Positions 17,731 to 26,368 of a stretch of 60,134 nucleotides of DNA are shown here, one piece after another. The notes under the pieces were generated by a model. The model had not been told where the DNA came from. It ran no database searches and saw only the letters and a list, made by a program, of their open reading frames with translations. Source of the stretch: Chersky-840 sp036511675 (GTDB taxonomy: Bacteria; Actinomycetota; Acidimicrobiia; Acidimicrobiales; UBA8190); the NCBI GenBank assembly GCA_036511675.1, contig DATCBU010000032.1, positions 1-60,134 on the forward strand. Direction: 5' to 3'. Every line of letters starts with the position of its first letter. The stretch's first letter is position 1. A program made the position numbers and the translations under genes.

Positions 17731-18621
17731 TCAGGCCAGGACGCGGCGGCGGAAGTTGCGCAGGCCGATCCGGAGGAACAGGGTGCTGAACCCGAGGAGC
17801 ACCGGGTAGATGACATAGAGGTGCATGTGCTCGGCGTTGGTGAAGGCGGCCCGCATGCCCTCGTTCACGTAGATGAGCGGATTGACGAGCACGATCGTCT
17901 GCAGCCAATGCCAGGCTCCCACCTTCACGGGGACGAGTCGGGTCCACTGGTAGTAGGTGCCACCCAGGAAGGTGATGGGCAGGACGACGAAGCCGAACAT
18001 GAGCCCGATGTTGCGCGGCTCGAAGCTCGTGCCCAGCACGAGACCGAGCGAGGCCATGGTCGCACAAGCCAGGGGGACGAGGGTGAGGACGACCCACCAG
18101 TGCAGGTTCAGATGGGCTTCGACACCGGCGGCGTGGATGACCGAGGCGATGGGCAGCACGATGATCGCGGAGATCACGCCCTGCATGGCGCCCGACAGGA
18201 CCTTGGCCGCGGCCACGAGCCAGATGGGACACGGCGCCTGCACCCGGTCCTCGATCTCACGGGTGAACCCGAATTCCTGGGCCATCTGCAAGGCCACGGC
18301 CTGCACACCCTGGAACATGATGGAGATCCCCACCACGCCGGGGACGAGCACGGTGGCGAAGGCCGACGAGGCAGCGGCGCTGCTCCGACCACCCCCGCCG
18401 ACGGCCTGGCCGATCTTGGGGAACACGTAGAGGAAGACGAAGCACAGGAGAAAGGGCTGGACCACGGTGCGGGCCACGAACTCGATCTTGTGCTTCCACA
18501 AGACGGCGACGTCGCGCAGGATCAGGGCCTGCAGAGCGATGCGACTGGCCGAGGCGGCGGAACGAGTCGGCGTGGTGGCGATGGAAGCAGATCCCGCCGG
18601 GTTCGGGACGGTCGTGGTCAT
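17731..18621 (-). CDS. ABC-2 type transporter permease (exporter pair 3)
   Basis: A 296-residue membrane protein of DrrB type with about six hydrophobic segments after a polar, Ser/Thr-rich N-terminus. The loop MAQEFGFTREIEDRVQAPCP and the late motif FLGGTYYQW are typical. ATG at 18621 shares one base with the ATPase stop (TGATG), showing tight coupling. The gene is followed by the secreted glycosidase-like gene after 29 bases, so that protein is probably co-expressed with this exporter. Confidence 0.92.
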   Translation of the reverse strand: MTTTVPNPAGSASIATTPTRSAASASRIALQALILRDVAVLWKHKIEFVARTVVQPFLLCFVFLYVFPKIGQAVGGGGRSSAAASSAFATVLVPGVVGISIMFQGVQAVALQMAQEFGFTREIEDRVQAPCPIWLVAAAKVLSGAMQGVISAIIVLPIASVIHAAGVEAHLNLHWWVVLTLVPLACATMASLGLVLGTSFEPRNIGLMFGFVVLPITFLGGTYYQWTRLVPVKVGAWHWLQTIVLVNPLIYVNEGMRAAFTNAEHMHLYVIYPVLLGFSTLFLRIGLRNFRRRVLA

Positions 18622-19610
18622 CAGTCGCGGAGCTCCCGACCGGTGAGGTTGATGAACACGGTCTCGAGGCTGGGCTCGGAGACCGAAAGGTCGGCGACCT
18701 CGAAGCCACCGCTCTCGGCCGCGGCGACCAGCCGGGGGAGGAGTCGGTTGCGGCCGCGCACGTGCAACTCGAGACCGTCATCGGTGGGCCGGACCCGGCT
18801 CACCTCTTCGATCTCGCCCTGGAGCACCTCGGCCAGACGTTGCTGGTCGCCCAGGGCCTTGACCGTCACGATGGTGTCCGCTCCCACGCCCTGCTTGAGA
18901 TGGGCGGGAGTGTCGAGCGCCAGGATCTTGCCGTGGTCCATGATGGCCACTCGTCCGCACAGCTGGTCGGCCTCTTCCATGTAGTGGGTGGTGAGGAGGA
19001 TGGTCTGTCCTTCGGCGTTGAGGTCGCGCAGGATGTCCCACAACAAGAGTCGGCTCTGGGGGTCGAGACCGGCGGTGGGCTCGTCCATGAAGAGCACGGC
19101 GGGCTTGTGGAAGATGGACCGGGCCACCATGAGGCGCTGGGCCATGCCGCCCGACAGCGCGTAGACCGACGCTTTGGCCCATTTCGAGAGCTGGAATTTC
19201 TCGAGGAGCTCGTCCGAGGTCCGGCGCGACTCCGCCGCCGCGATCCCGAAGAGACGGCCGTGGAAGTACAGGTTCTCCCACACGTTGAGCTGACGGTCGA
19301 GCGTGTTGGTTTGCGACACCACCCCGACGAGCTGTTTGGCCAGGGCGGGGTGGGCCACCACATCGATGTCGGCGATGAAGGCCTCTCCCGAGGTGGGGAT
19401 GACACGGGTGGTGAGGATTCCGGCCGTGGTCGTCTTTCCCGCGCCGTTGGGGCCGAGCAGCCCGAAGATCTCTCCCATGCCCACCGACAGGTTCAGCGCG
19501 TCGACGGCGCGGAAGTCGGTGCCGGGATAGACCTTGGTGAGGTCGTGGGTGCGGACGATGGCCTCGGCGCCGTTGACGGTCTGGTCCGGGGCAAGAGTCG
19601 TGGCAGTCAT
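18621..19610 (-). CDS. ABC transporter ATP-binding protein (exporter pair 3, DrrA-like)
   Basis: A 329-residue ATPase close to the daunorubicin-resistance type DrrA. Walker A is GPNGAGKT, the signature LSGGMAQR, Walker B VLFMDEPTAGLD, and the switch is TTHYMEEAD. A C-terminal domain of about 100 residues ends with SEPSLETVFINLTGRELRD, typical of this group. It starts 61 bases after the MerR gene and is coupled to the permease. Export of a hydrophobic compound is likely from the family. Confidence 0.94.
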   Translation of the reverse strand: MTATTLAPDQTVNGAEAIVRTHDLTKVYPGTDFRAVDALNLSVGMGEIFGLLGPNGAGKTTTAGILTTRVIPTSGEAFIADIDVVAHPALAKQLVGVVSQTNTLDRQLNVWENLYFHGRLFGIAAAESRRTSDELLEKFQLSKWAKASVYALSGGMAQRLMVARSIFHKPAVLFMDEPTAGLDPQSRLLLWDILRDLNAEGQTILLTTHYMEEADQLCGRVAIMDHGKILALDTPAHLKQGVGADTIVTVKALGDQQRLAEVLQGEIEEVSRVRPTDDGLELHVRGRNRLLPRLVAAAESGGFEVADLSVSEPSLETVFINLTGRELRD

Positions 19611-19654
19611 GTTCGCTCGATCGCCAAGGCTACCGACAGGGACCGGGCCTGGGC

Positions 19655-19696
19655 GTCACCGGCGGGCATGGTCACCGGCGGGCATGGTCACCGGCG
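19655..19696. repeat. 16-base tandem repeat over the stop of the MerR gene
   Basis: The unit GTCACCGGCGGGCATG is present twice in full (19655-19670 and 19671-19686) and once in part (19687-19696). The stop codon of the MerR gene (19672-19674, minus strand) lies inside the second copy. The repeat therefore alters the C-terminus of MerR or the spacing to the next gene; replication slippage is the likely origin. Confidence 0.85.
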
Positions 19697-20154
19697 CGTG
19701 CGGTGGCTCCGCCGGCGATGTCGCGCTGGAGCTCGCGGTCGCGGGCGCGCAGCCGCGTGGCTTTGGCCACGCGCTCGTCCCGGAAGGCCTTGATGCGCGC
19801 CACGGTGTCGTCGAGGCGGGCCACGAGCTTGTCGTTGGCGTCGATGGCGTCGGCCAGGAGCCGGCGCTGGAGCTCAGGTCGGGCATTCGCCTTGTAGGCG
19901 TGACGGAGCTTGTCGAGGACGTCCTCGGTCTCGAGCACCACCCGGATCTCGGCCAACGAGAACCCCATCAGAGACTGGAGCTCTCGGATGCGCTTGGCCC
20001 GTTCGACCTCCGAGCCGGCGTAGACCCGCTCGCTTCCGTGGCGTTGCGCGCTCGGCGCCACCAGGCCGATCTCCTCCCAATACCGCAGGGTCCGGGTGGT
20101 CACGCCGCACAGCTTGGCCACCTCCCCGATGCGCAGGGTGTGCTCGGTGGTCAC
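19672..20154 (-). CDS. MerR-family transcriptional regulator
   Basis: A 160-residue regulator. The N-terminal winged-helix domain begins RIGEVAKLCGVTTRTLRYWE, the classic MerR start, followed by the MGFSLAEI helix and a long coiled coil to the C-terminus. No cysteine cluster of metal sensors is seen, so a small organic ligand is more likely. GTG at 20154 overlaps the stop of the MFS gene by four bases (GTGA). It most likely controls its own operon of MFS and ABC exporters. The C-terminal codons run into a tandem repeat. Confidence 0.92.
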   Translation of the reverse strand: MTTEHTLRIGEVAKLCGVTTRTLRYWEEIGLVAPSAQRHGSERVYAGSEVERAKRIRELQSLMGFSLAEIRVVLETEDVLDKLRHAYKANARPELQRRLLADAIDANDKLVARLDDTVARIKAFRDERVAKATRLRARDRELQRDIAGGATARAGDHARR

Positions 20155-21932
20155 CGGGTGCTCTCGGTCTCGAGGACCGGCATCGAGTGGCGGCTGTCGG
20201 TGTGGCCGTCGTGGCCACGCACCCGGTGGGCGTGGGACTCGGGCTCCACATACACGTACTTCCCGCCGCGCATCCACGACGCCGCTGCCGCCACCAGGCA
20301 GGCGGCGATGGCGAAGTCGAAGGCGGCGTGCAGCCCCTGGCGGAACGGCACCGAGATGAGCGTGGGGAAGAAGCTGCGCCCGGTGATCACGGCTCGGTGG
20401 CTGGCCGAGAGATGGGTGAGCACGGCACTGCCGAGCAGGTGCTGCATGGGGTTGTAGCCCAAGAAGGCGGCGAACAGCGTCGACACAGGGGGGAGATGCG
20501 CCACGCGGTCGGCGACGCCCGTCGGCACACCCTGGGCCACCAAGCCGTGGTACATGGCGGTGGGGAGCGACGACGACAGCCCCACGATCATGAGGGTGAA
20601 GAAGATGCCAATGGACAGGACCTGGGCGGAGTTCTGGAAAGTGGAGTTCATCCCCGAGCCCGCCCCGCGGTGCTGGGGCGGCAGGCTGTTCATCACCCCG
20701 GCCCGGTTGGGCGAGCCGAACGCACCCATGGTGAGCCCGAGGAGCAACAGGATCACTCCGAACACCCAGTAGGAGAAGTTGACGGGGAGCAATTCCAGCG
20801 CCACGAACGAGCCGGCGGAGCCGAGCATGCCGCCCGTGGCGAAGGGTCGTGCCCCGTAGCGGTCCGACAGCACTCCCGACAGCGGGCCGGCGATGAGGAA
20901 CCCCGTGGTGAGCGGGAGCATGGCGATCCCCGCCCACAGCGGTGTGCGGGCGAAGTCGTAGCCGTGCAGGGGGAGCCAGATCCCCTGCAACCAGATGATG
21001 AGCATGAACATGAGGCCACCACGCCCGACAGCGGCCAGGAAGCTGGCCAGCACCCCGGCGGTGAAGGCGCGGATACGGAAGAGAGGGAGCCGGAACATGG
21101 GGTCCTCGACCCGGGTCTCGATGATGGCGAAGGCGATGAGCAAAGCCACACCGACACCGAGCTCGCTCAGCACGGCGGGAGCGGTCCAGCCCATGGTGTG
21201 GTCGCCGTGCGGTTCGATGCCGTAGGTGATGCCGATCATGAGCGAGACGAGGCCGAAGGCGAAGGTCAGGTTGCCGGGCCAGTCGATGTTGGCCTTCACC
21301 CGACGACCCACCTCGCGCAGTTGCAGGTAGCCCCATACGGTCCCGAACAGGCCGATGGGCACCGACACCAAGAAGATCAGCCGCCAGTTGATCGGCGCCA
21401 GCACTCCTCCCAGGACCAGCCCGATGAAGGTGCCGCTGATGGCCGCGGCCTGGTTGATCCCGAGCGCCATGCCCCGCTGGTCCTCGGGGAAGGCGTCGGT
21501 GAGGATGGCCGACGAGTTCGCCACCAAGAAGGCGGCCCCGATTCCCTGGAAGACGCGCACCACGATCAGCCACAGGCCGGCGGCGGCACCGGTCATCCAC
21601 GTGATCGTCAACAACAGCGAGAAGAAGGTGAAGATGGCGAAGCCCAGGTTGTACATGCGCACGCGCCCGTAGATGTCACCCAGGCGACCGAGGTTGACCA
21701 CGAGGACACTGGTCACGACCAGGAAGCTGAGGATCATCCACAGCAGGTAGAAGCTGTTGCCCGGCTGTAGGGGATCGAGATGGATGCCCCGGAAGATGTC
21801 GGGCAGGGAGATGAGCATGATCGAGCCGTCGATCGACGCCATCAACATGCCCAGCGTGGTGTTGATGAGGGCCACCCACTTGTAGCGGCCGCCCACCTCG
21901 ATCCCCTGGGGGTTCCCTTGCTTGACGTTCAC
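20151..21932 (-). CDS. DHA2-family multidrug MFS transporter (EmrB/QacA type)
   Basis: A 593-residue inner-membrane drug/proton antiporter with about 14 hydrophobic segments. Family motifs include the D in SIDGSIMLISLPDI in the first segment, the loop GRLGDIYGRVRMY (motif A), and the motif C region GINQAAAISGTFIGLVLGG. The C-terminal tail of about 50 residues is polar with several histidines. The start is ATG at 21932. It is the first gene of a leftward operon (MFS, MerR, ABC ATPase, ABC permease, glycosidase), and its upstream region contains a cluster of hairpins. Confidence 0.93.
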   Translation of the reverse strand: MNVKQGNPQGIEVGGRYKWVALINTTLGMLMASIDGSIMLISLPDIFRGIHLDPLQPGNSFYLLWMILSFLVVTSVLVVNLGRLGDIYGRVRMYNLGFAIFTFFSLLLTITWMTGAAAGLWLIVVRVFQGIGAAFLVANSSAILTDAFPEDQRGMALGINQAAAISGTFIGLVLGGVLAPINWRLIFLVSVPIGLFGTVWGYLQLREVGRRVKANIDWPGNLTFAFGLVSLMIGITYGIEPHGDHTMGWTAPAVLSELGVGVALLIAFAIIETRVEDPMFRLPLFRIRAFTAGVLASFLAAVGRGGLMFMLIIWLQGIWLPLHGYDFARTPLWAGIAMLPLTTGFLIAGPLSGVLSDRYGARPFATGGMLGSAGSFVALELLPVNFSYWVFGVILLLLGLTMGAFGSPNRAGVMNSLPPQHRGAGSGMNSTFQNSAQVLSIGIFFTLMIVGLSSSLPTAMYHGLVAQGVPTGVADRVAHLPPVSTLFAAFLGYNPMQHLLGSAVLTHLSASHRAVITGRSFFPTLISVPFRQGLHAAFDFAIAACLVAAAASWMRGGKYVYVEPESHAHRVRGHDGHTDSRHSMPVLETESTR

Positions 21933-21980
21933 GTCAACGGCACCTTACCGGGGGGCTGTGTGCCTTCCCAAACAAGCACC

Positions 21981-22126
21981 ATGTCAGAGCCGCGAGCCTC
22001 GGCGGCAGTCACCACTGACATCTCCCGGTACTCTGCCGGTTTGGCACCGGGGCGTCCCGGCATCGGGGGCCTCTGCCTTCCGACTGCTTTTTCTGCCGTG
22101 GGCTCAACGCCCCGGTGCCTCTTTTT
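21981..22126. ncRNA. Candidate structured RNA or leader: three consecutive hairpins
   Basis: Between the divergent MFS and secreted-protein genes lie, in order: arms ATGTCAG/CTGACAT (21981-21987 and 22015-22021) around an inner GCCG/CGGC pair; a small CCGG/CCGG hairpin (22025-22039); and a perfect 13-base inverted repeat, GGCACCGGGGCGT (22043-22055) and ACGCCCCGGTGCC (22107-22119), with a 51-base interior. On the plus strand the last stem is followed by TCTTTTT (22120-22126), as in an intrinsic terminator. Read on the minus strand, the same stems would be a structured 5' leader of the MFS operon. I recognise no known riboswitch class, and the strand is undecided. Confidence 0.45.
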
Positions 22127-22418
22127 GGGGGGGCCGGTCTCAGTCCTCCGCGGCTGTTTCCCAGTTCAGCGGTGGTCCCGCGTGGTGTCGAGTACCCGGC
22201 GTCACGAGATGACCGGGCGCTTGCCGTCAGAAGCACCCACCCGTCCTCGGGGCAATGACGCGCCCTGAGGGTCGGGCCGCTCGAGTCGAATCCACGGTTG
22301 ATCGACGCGTGGAACCGAAGCAGCCGTCCCGGGCCTGGGGTCAGGGACTCGCCTATGCTCCGGGAGCCGTCGCAAGGGGGACTTGGACGGCATCGTTCGA
22401 CGAGCGGGGGTGGGTGTT
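22127..22418. other. Intergenic region, nothing recognised
   Basis: This stretch between the hairpin cluster and the secreted-protein start holds no convincing gene. It presumably carries the promoter of the gene at 22419. A GGGGGTG at 22406-22412 serves as that gene's ribosome binding site. Confidence 0.5.
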
Positions 22419-23258
22419 GTGACACGCCGGGTGAAGTGGCTGGCATCGCTGGGCATGGTGGCCGCATTGGCGGCGGGGGCTGCAGCGGTCGCCCCGAGCG
22501 CGTCGGCGAAGCCGAGGCCCAGGCATCACGTCCACGTCCACACCGCCCCGGCCACGGCCACCGCACCGGTCACCACGGCCGCGTTCAACTTCACCGTCGC
22601 TGTCAGCGGCATCGGCAAGGGATCGATCAGCCTGAGCGGGACCGGTCAGGTGGATCTCGTCAATGACACAGGCTCGTTGTCGGTGACCCTGCCGGCATCG
22701 GTGGCCAAGCTGATCCCCGGCAGCTCGGGGGGGTCCGAGGTCGTGAACGTCGTGCTGTCGGGTGGCACCGTCTACGCCCAGATCCCGTCGCTGGCGACAC
22801 TGCTGGGCGAGCCGTGGATCTCCGTGGCCCTCCCGTCCAGCGCCACCTCGGCCCTTCCGGGGATCTTTACTACCGCGGGCGGAGCGCTGGGCGATGTGAA
22901 CGAGATCCTTGCCTTCGCCCAGGCCCATCACGCCTCGGTCCACTCCTTGGGATCCTCGATTGTCGACGCCACGTCGGTGACCGGTGATCGGATCACCGCC
23001 CACGTGAAGCGCCTGAACCTCACCGCCACGGTGTGGGCGAACTCCTCGGACCAACTCGTCCAGGCCACCGTGAGCGGCGCCCTCGGTGCCGGGCACCGAA
23101 TCGGCATCTCGGCCGTCGTGAACTTCACGGGCTACGACGCCCCTGTCACCGTCACCGTCCCTCCGCCTTCGGAGGTGCGGGCCATCCCGCTCGCCACCAT
23201 CACCGGCGTTCTCGGTGGGCTGCTGCACAGCGCGCACCACTTGGCCAAGAAGGTCTGA
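22419..23258 (+). CDS. Secreted protein of unknown function
   Basis: A 279-residue exported protein. The signal peptide MTRRVKWLASLGMVAALAAG ends near ASA at residue 30, followed by a His-rich stretch (RPRHHVHVHT). The mature part alternates Ser/Thr/Val/Gly-rich strands (SLSGTGQVDLVNDTGSLSV, VVLSGGTVYAQIPS) in a pattern like LppX/LprG-type lipid-binding folds, but no lipobox cysteine is present, so this is a weak guess. The GTG at 22419 follows GGGGGTG; TTG at 22383 is a longer alternative. It is divergent from the MFS operon. Confidence 0.7.
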   Translation: MTRRVKWLASLGMVAALAAGAAAVAPSASAKPRPRHHVHVHTAPATATAPVTTAAFNFTVAVSGIGKGSISLSGTGQVDLVNDTGSLSVTLPASVAKLIPGSSGGSEVVNVVLSGGTVYAQIPSLATLLGEPWISVALPSSATSALPGIFTTAGGALGDVNEILAFAQAHHASVHSLGSSIVDATSVTGDRITAHVKRLNLTATVWANSSDQLVQATVSGALGAGHRIGISAVVNFTGYDAPVTVTVPPPSEVRAIPLATITGVLGGLLHSAHHLAKKV

Positions 23259-23283
23259 GGTCGCTCCTGATCGTGTCGGGCCG

Positions 23284-24009
23284 CTAGGTCGAGCCGGGCT
23301 GCTCGATCCGGGCCTCGATCACGGCCTCGTCCACGCGCCGTCGCAGCTCCTCTCGGTCCCGCGGCCAATCCTCGGCCAGGATCGAGAACAGCACCGTGTC
23401 ACGGACGGTTCCGTCGGCGCGACGTTGATAGCGACCGAGCGTTCCCTCGTAGCGGGCACCGAGACGGGCGATGGCTCGTTGGGAGCGAGTGTTGCGGACG
23501 TCGGTCTTGAGTTGCACCCGGCCGGCGTGGAGCTCGTCGAAGGCATAGCCAAGGAGCAGCAATTTGGCGTCCGGGTTGACCGCCGTCCCCCACACCGAGG
23601 GCCGGTACACCGTGGCGCCGATCTCGAGCCGGGCGTCGCCCACCGACACGTCGAGAAAGCTCGACATCCCCACCACGGCCCCGGCGCCGAGTCCGCGGTA
23701 GGGCACCCGTAGCCGGACGACCCAGGGGAACGTGCCCGCCCCCACCCGCCCTCCCAAGAGCCTGGCCAAGGTGACGGCGTCCGAAGGCCGGAACGGGATG
23801 TGCTTCCATGCCTCGTCGTCATCGAGGGCCTCGAACAGCGCCTCCGTGTCGCCCTCGAGGTCGATCGGGGCGAGCTCGACGACGCGGCCCACGAGCACGG
23901 CGTCGGCCGGCGGTGGCCACACCATGGCGGGCCACACGTCGTCGCGCGGTCGGGCGTCGGCCACGGGAACGAATTCTCGTGGGGCGCGGTCGGTCCCGGT
24001 GCTGTCCAC
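23284..24009 (-). CDS. GNAT-family N-acetyltransferase (RimJ/RimL-like)
   Basis: A 241-residue acetyltransferase of the ribosomal-protein/small-molecule GNAT group. The order GAVVGMSSFLDVS, RLEIGATVYRPSVWGTAVNP, LLLGYAFDELHAGRVQLKTD and RNTRSQRAIARLGARYEG is the standard RimJ/RimL-type core; RSQRAIARLG makes part of the acetyl-CoA site. The GTG start at 24009 is tentative. It lies 44 bases downstream of ABC pair 4 on the same strand and may be co-transcribed. The acetylated substrate is unknown. Confidence 0.88.
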   Translation of the reverse strand: MDSTGTDRAPREFVPVADARPRDDVWPAMVWPPPADAVLVGRVVELAPIDLEGDTEALFEALDDDEAWKHIPFRPSDAVTLARLLGGRVGAGTFPWVVRLRVPYRGLGAGAVVGMSSFLDVSVGDARLEIGATVYRPSVWGTAVNPDAKLLLLGYAFDELHAGRVQLKTDVRNTRSQRAIARLGARYEGTLGRYQRRADGTVRDTVLFSILAEDWPRDREELRRRVDEAVIEARIEQPGST

Positions 24010-24053
24010 GCCACATTCTGCTCGACGGAGGGCGTCGTACCGACCGGTGCCGG

Positions 24054-25385
24054 TCAGGTGACGCCGCGGGCGAAGAGCTGGCGCAGGTGCACGCGCCCGC
24101 CGGTGCGCAGCACGGCGCGTCGGTAGACGACCGAGGCGAGCCGGGCCACGCCCACCGTGGCACCCAACGTGAGCACCACCGATGCGCTGAACTGCCACCA
24201 CGTGACGTCTCCCAGTCCCACCAGCACCTGCATGGCGAAGGGGGCGGTAAGCGGGACGTAGGCGAGGACCTTGACCAGCTCCGAAGGTTGCCCCGAGCCC
24301 AGGGCGGTGAGGCTCACGATGTAGCCGAACAGGATGGGCAGCTGGAGCGGGAAGGCCAGGCTCTGGACTTGCTCCTGGCGGTCGGCCAGCGAGCCACCGG
24401 CGGCGAAGACCCAGGAGTAGAAGGCGTAGCCCAGCAGCACCCACAACAACGAGCTCAGGACCCCGAGGGCGGCCGTCCCGTGGACCAGGGTCGAACCCTC
24501 GGCGGCACCGAGGCCGAGGGCCACCGCCACGATGAGGGCGGCCTGCAGCAGCGCCACCGCCCCGAGGCCGATGACCTTGCCGCCCAGGAGCTGCCCGGCG
24601 CGCAGCGTCGACATCAGGACCTCGATGACGCGCGACGACTTTTCCTCCACCACACCCATGAGGAGCCACGTGCCGAACTGGGCGAGGAGCACATAGGTGA
24701 GGATGACGCCGTAGACCGCCGTGGTCCGCGCCGTTTGGTTGTGGCGCGGGGGTTGCAGGCTCTGGACCGGGAGAGGTGGGGGATTGGCCAGGCGCAGGGC
24801 CTCGTCCGGCGGGATGCCCGCCCCCTCGAGCCCTCCTTGCAGACTGACCGACGCCGCGACGATACGCACCAGCAATGCCGTGGTCGAGGTGTCGGTGGGG
24901 TCGAGCGACTGCTCGACGATGATCCGCCGGGTGCCGACGAGCACGAGCTGGACCCGCCCGGCGGCCAGGGCACGTCGGGCCGATGTCAGCGAGGCCTCGG
25001 GGACGAGGACGACCGTGGTGCCCACCGCCGGTCCGGCGGCGCGCACCGTGGCGCGCAGGGAAGACGACAGGGTGCCGACGATGCCCACCCGCTGGTGGCT
25101 CTGGCTGCCCTTGTGCAGCACGGGGATGGTCACGGCGGCGGCCACCGCCAGCAGGATGATCGCCGTCCCCACCCGGAACGTGCGACCCTTCACCCGTTCG
25201 CGTATCTCGCGCCGCGCCACCAGGCCGACGTTCCCCCCGAGCTTGTCCAGGATCGCCCCCACCCGGCGGGGCCGGGCGACCGGGGCCGAACCGGCGGTGC
25301 CGGCGGCGAGGGCGCGGGCCCGGCGCATGCGCCATACCCGCAGCACCACGAGTGCGCCCAGCACCCCGTAGAGGACGTACTTCAC
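24054..25385 (-). CDS. ABC-2 type permease, NatB-like (exporter pair 4)
   Basis: A 443-residue membrane protein of the NatB group, which works with a NatA-type ATPase. An N-terminal membrane anchor is followed by a basic region, then VARREIRERVKGRTFRVGT, a segment, a large outside domain of about 150 residues, and a C-terminal bundle starting near VEEKSSRVIEVLMSTLRAG, the signature NatB loop. The GTG at 25385 overlaps the ATPase stop by four bases (GTGA). The large external domain sets it apart from the other three permeases here. Confidence 0.9.
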   Translation of the reverse strand: MKYVLYGVLGALVVLRVWRMRRARALAAGTAGSAPVARPRRVGAILDKLGGNVGLVARREIRERVKGRTFRVGTAIILLAVAAAVTIPVLHKGSQSHQRVGIVGTLSSSLRATVRAAGPAVGTTVVLVPEASLTSARRALAAGRVQLVLVGTRRIIVEQSLDPTDTSTTALLVRIVAASVSLQGGLEGAGIPPDEALRLANPPPLPVQSLQPPRHNQTARTTAVYGVILTYVLLAQFGTWLLMGVVEEKSSRVIEVLMSTLRAGQLLGGKVIGLGAVALLQAALIVAVALGLGAAEGSTLVHGTAALGVLSSLLWVLLGYAFYSWVFAAGGSLADRQEQVQSLAFPLQLPILFGYIVSLTALGSGQPSELVKVLAYVPLTAPFAMQVLVGLGDVTWWQFSASVVLTLGATVGVARLASVVYRRAVLRTGGRVHLRQLFARGVT

Positions 25386-26269
25386 GCCAACGCCTCGCGA
25401 AAGACCTCGGACAGCCGCTGTCGTTCGAACCCGAATTGCTCGACCGGCCCCGCCCCCATGGCGGCGGCCAGGACCGTCTGGGGGTCGGTGCTCGGGTCGA
25501 GCACCAGCCGAACGGCGCCACCTTCGACCCGCGAGATGGTCACGCCCTCGACGGCGTGTGCCCACGCCCCGGCGAAGTCACCGCCGACCTTGACCACCAG
25601 TCGACGGCGCCCACCGGTGGTGAGCTCCTCCACCGTGCCCTGAGCCACGAGGCGACCGTGGTCGATGATGGCCACCGACTGGCACAGGTCCTCGACCAGA
25701 TCGATCTGGTGGCTCGAGAACAAGACGCCGCGCCCCGAGGCGGCCTCTTCCACCAGCACGGCGCTGATGGCATCGACGCCCACCGGGTCGAGGCCCGACA
25801 AGGGTTCGTCGAGCACGAGCAGCTCGGGCTCGTGGACGAGGGCGGCCGCCAGCTGCACGCGCTGCTGATTCCCGAGTGACAGGGTCTCGAGCTTGCTCGT
25901 GGCGCGGTCGGCCACGCCGAGCTTCTCGAGCCAGCGCATGGCCGCCACCCGGGCATCGGGGGCGCGCATGCCGTGCAACTGGGCCAGGTATTGGATCTGC
26001 TCGACCACCACCATCCCTGGGTACAGGCCGCGCTCCTCGGGCATGTACCCGAAGCGGCGGCGGTCCCTCGACGTCACGGGGACGCCCTCCCACCGCACCA
26101 CCCCGGCGTCGAGCCCGATGAGGTCGAACACGGCGCGCATGGCCGTGGTCTTTCCCGCCCCGTTGGGACCGAGGAAGCCGAAGACCTGCCCGGACGGGAC
26201 CGTGAACGACAGGTCGTCGAGGGCCACCACGGCGCCGAAGCGGCGGGTGAGCCCATCGAATTGGAGCAT
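25382..26269 (-). CDS. ABC transporter ATP-binding protein, NatA-like (exporter pair 4)
   Basis: A 295-residue ATPase. Walker A is GPNGAGKT; the signature region is LSLGNQQR, in which NatA-type proteins often carry LSxGNQQ; Walker B is LLVLDEPLSGLD; the switch is SSHQIDLVEDL. The Q-loop region is YMPEERGLYPGM, typical of NatA. The start is ATG at 26269. It is coupled to the permease at 25385 and divergent from the MFS gene at 26369. Confidence 0.92.
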   Translation of the reverse strand: MLQFDGLTRRFGAVVALDDLSFTVPSGQVFGFLGPNGAGKTTAMRAVFDLIGLDAGVVRWEGVPVTSRDRRRFGYMPEERGLYPGMVVVEQIQYLAQLHGMRAPDARVAAMRWLEKLGVADRATSKLETLSLGNQQRVQLAAALVHEPELLVLDEPLSGLDPVGVDAISAVLVEEAASGRGVLFSSHQIDLVEDLCQSVAIIDHGRLVAQGTVEELTTGGRRRLVVKVGGDFAGAWAHAVEGVTISRVEGGAVRLVLDPSTDPQTVLAAAMGAGPVEQFGFERQRLSEVFREALA

Positions 26270-26368
26270 GGTCCCTGACTACCACACCGGGCCGGGAGGT
26301 CGATCGTCGCAACAAGTCGCGCCGCCGTTCCCCCGGGGTGGCGCGTGCCGAGGCCGTAGCCTCGCGCC

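Noticed and set aside
17702..18232. N-terminal extension of the glycosidase-like frame to 883 residues
   Set aside because: This part overlaps the ABC permease in another frame and has shadow composition; a signal peptide begins at 17701.
19655..19696. CRISPR array
   Set aside because: The units are 16 bases long and adjacent, without spacers; this is a simple tandem repeat. The same holds for 45029-45069.
20155..21600. 642-codon minus-strand frame ending in the MerR gene
   Set aside because: Only the last 160 codons are MerR; the rest is the shifted frame of the MFS gene.
24010..25521. 745-codon frame ending in the acetyltransferase gene
   Set aside because: The upstream part is an out-of-frame reading of the NatB-like permease.
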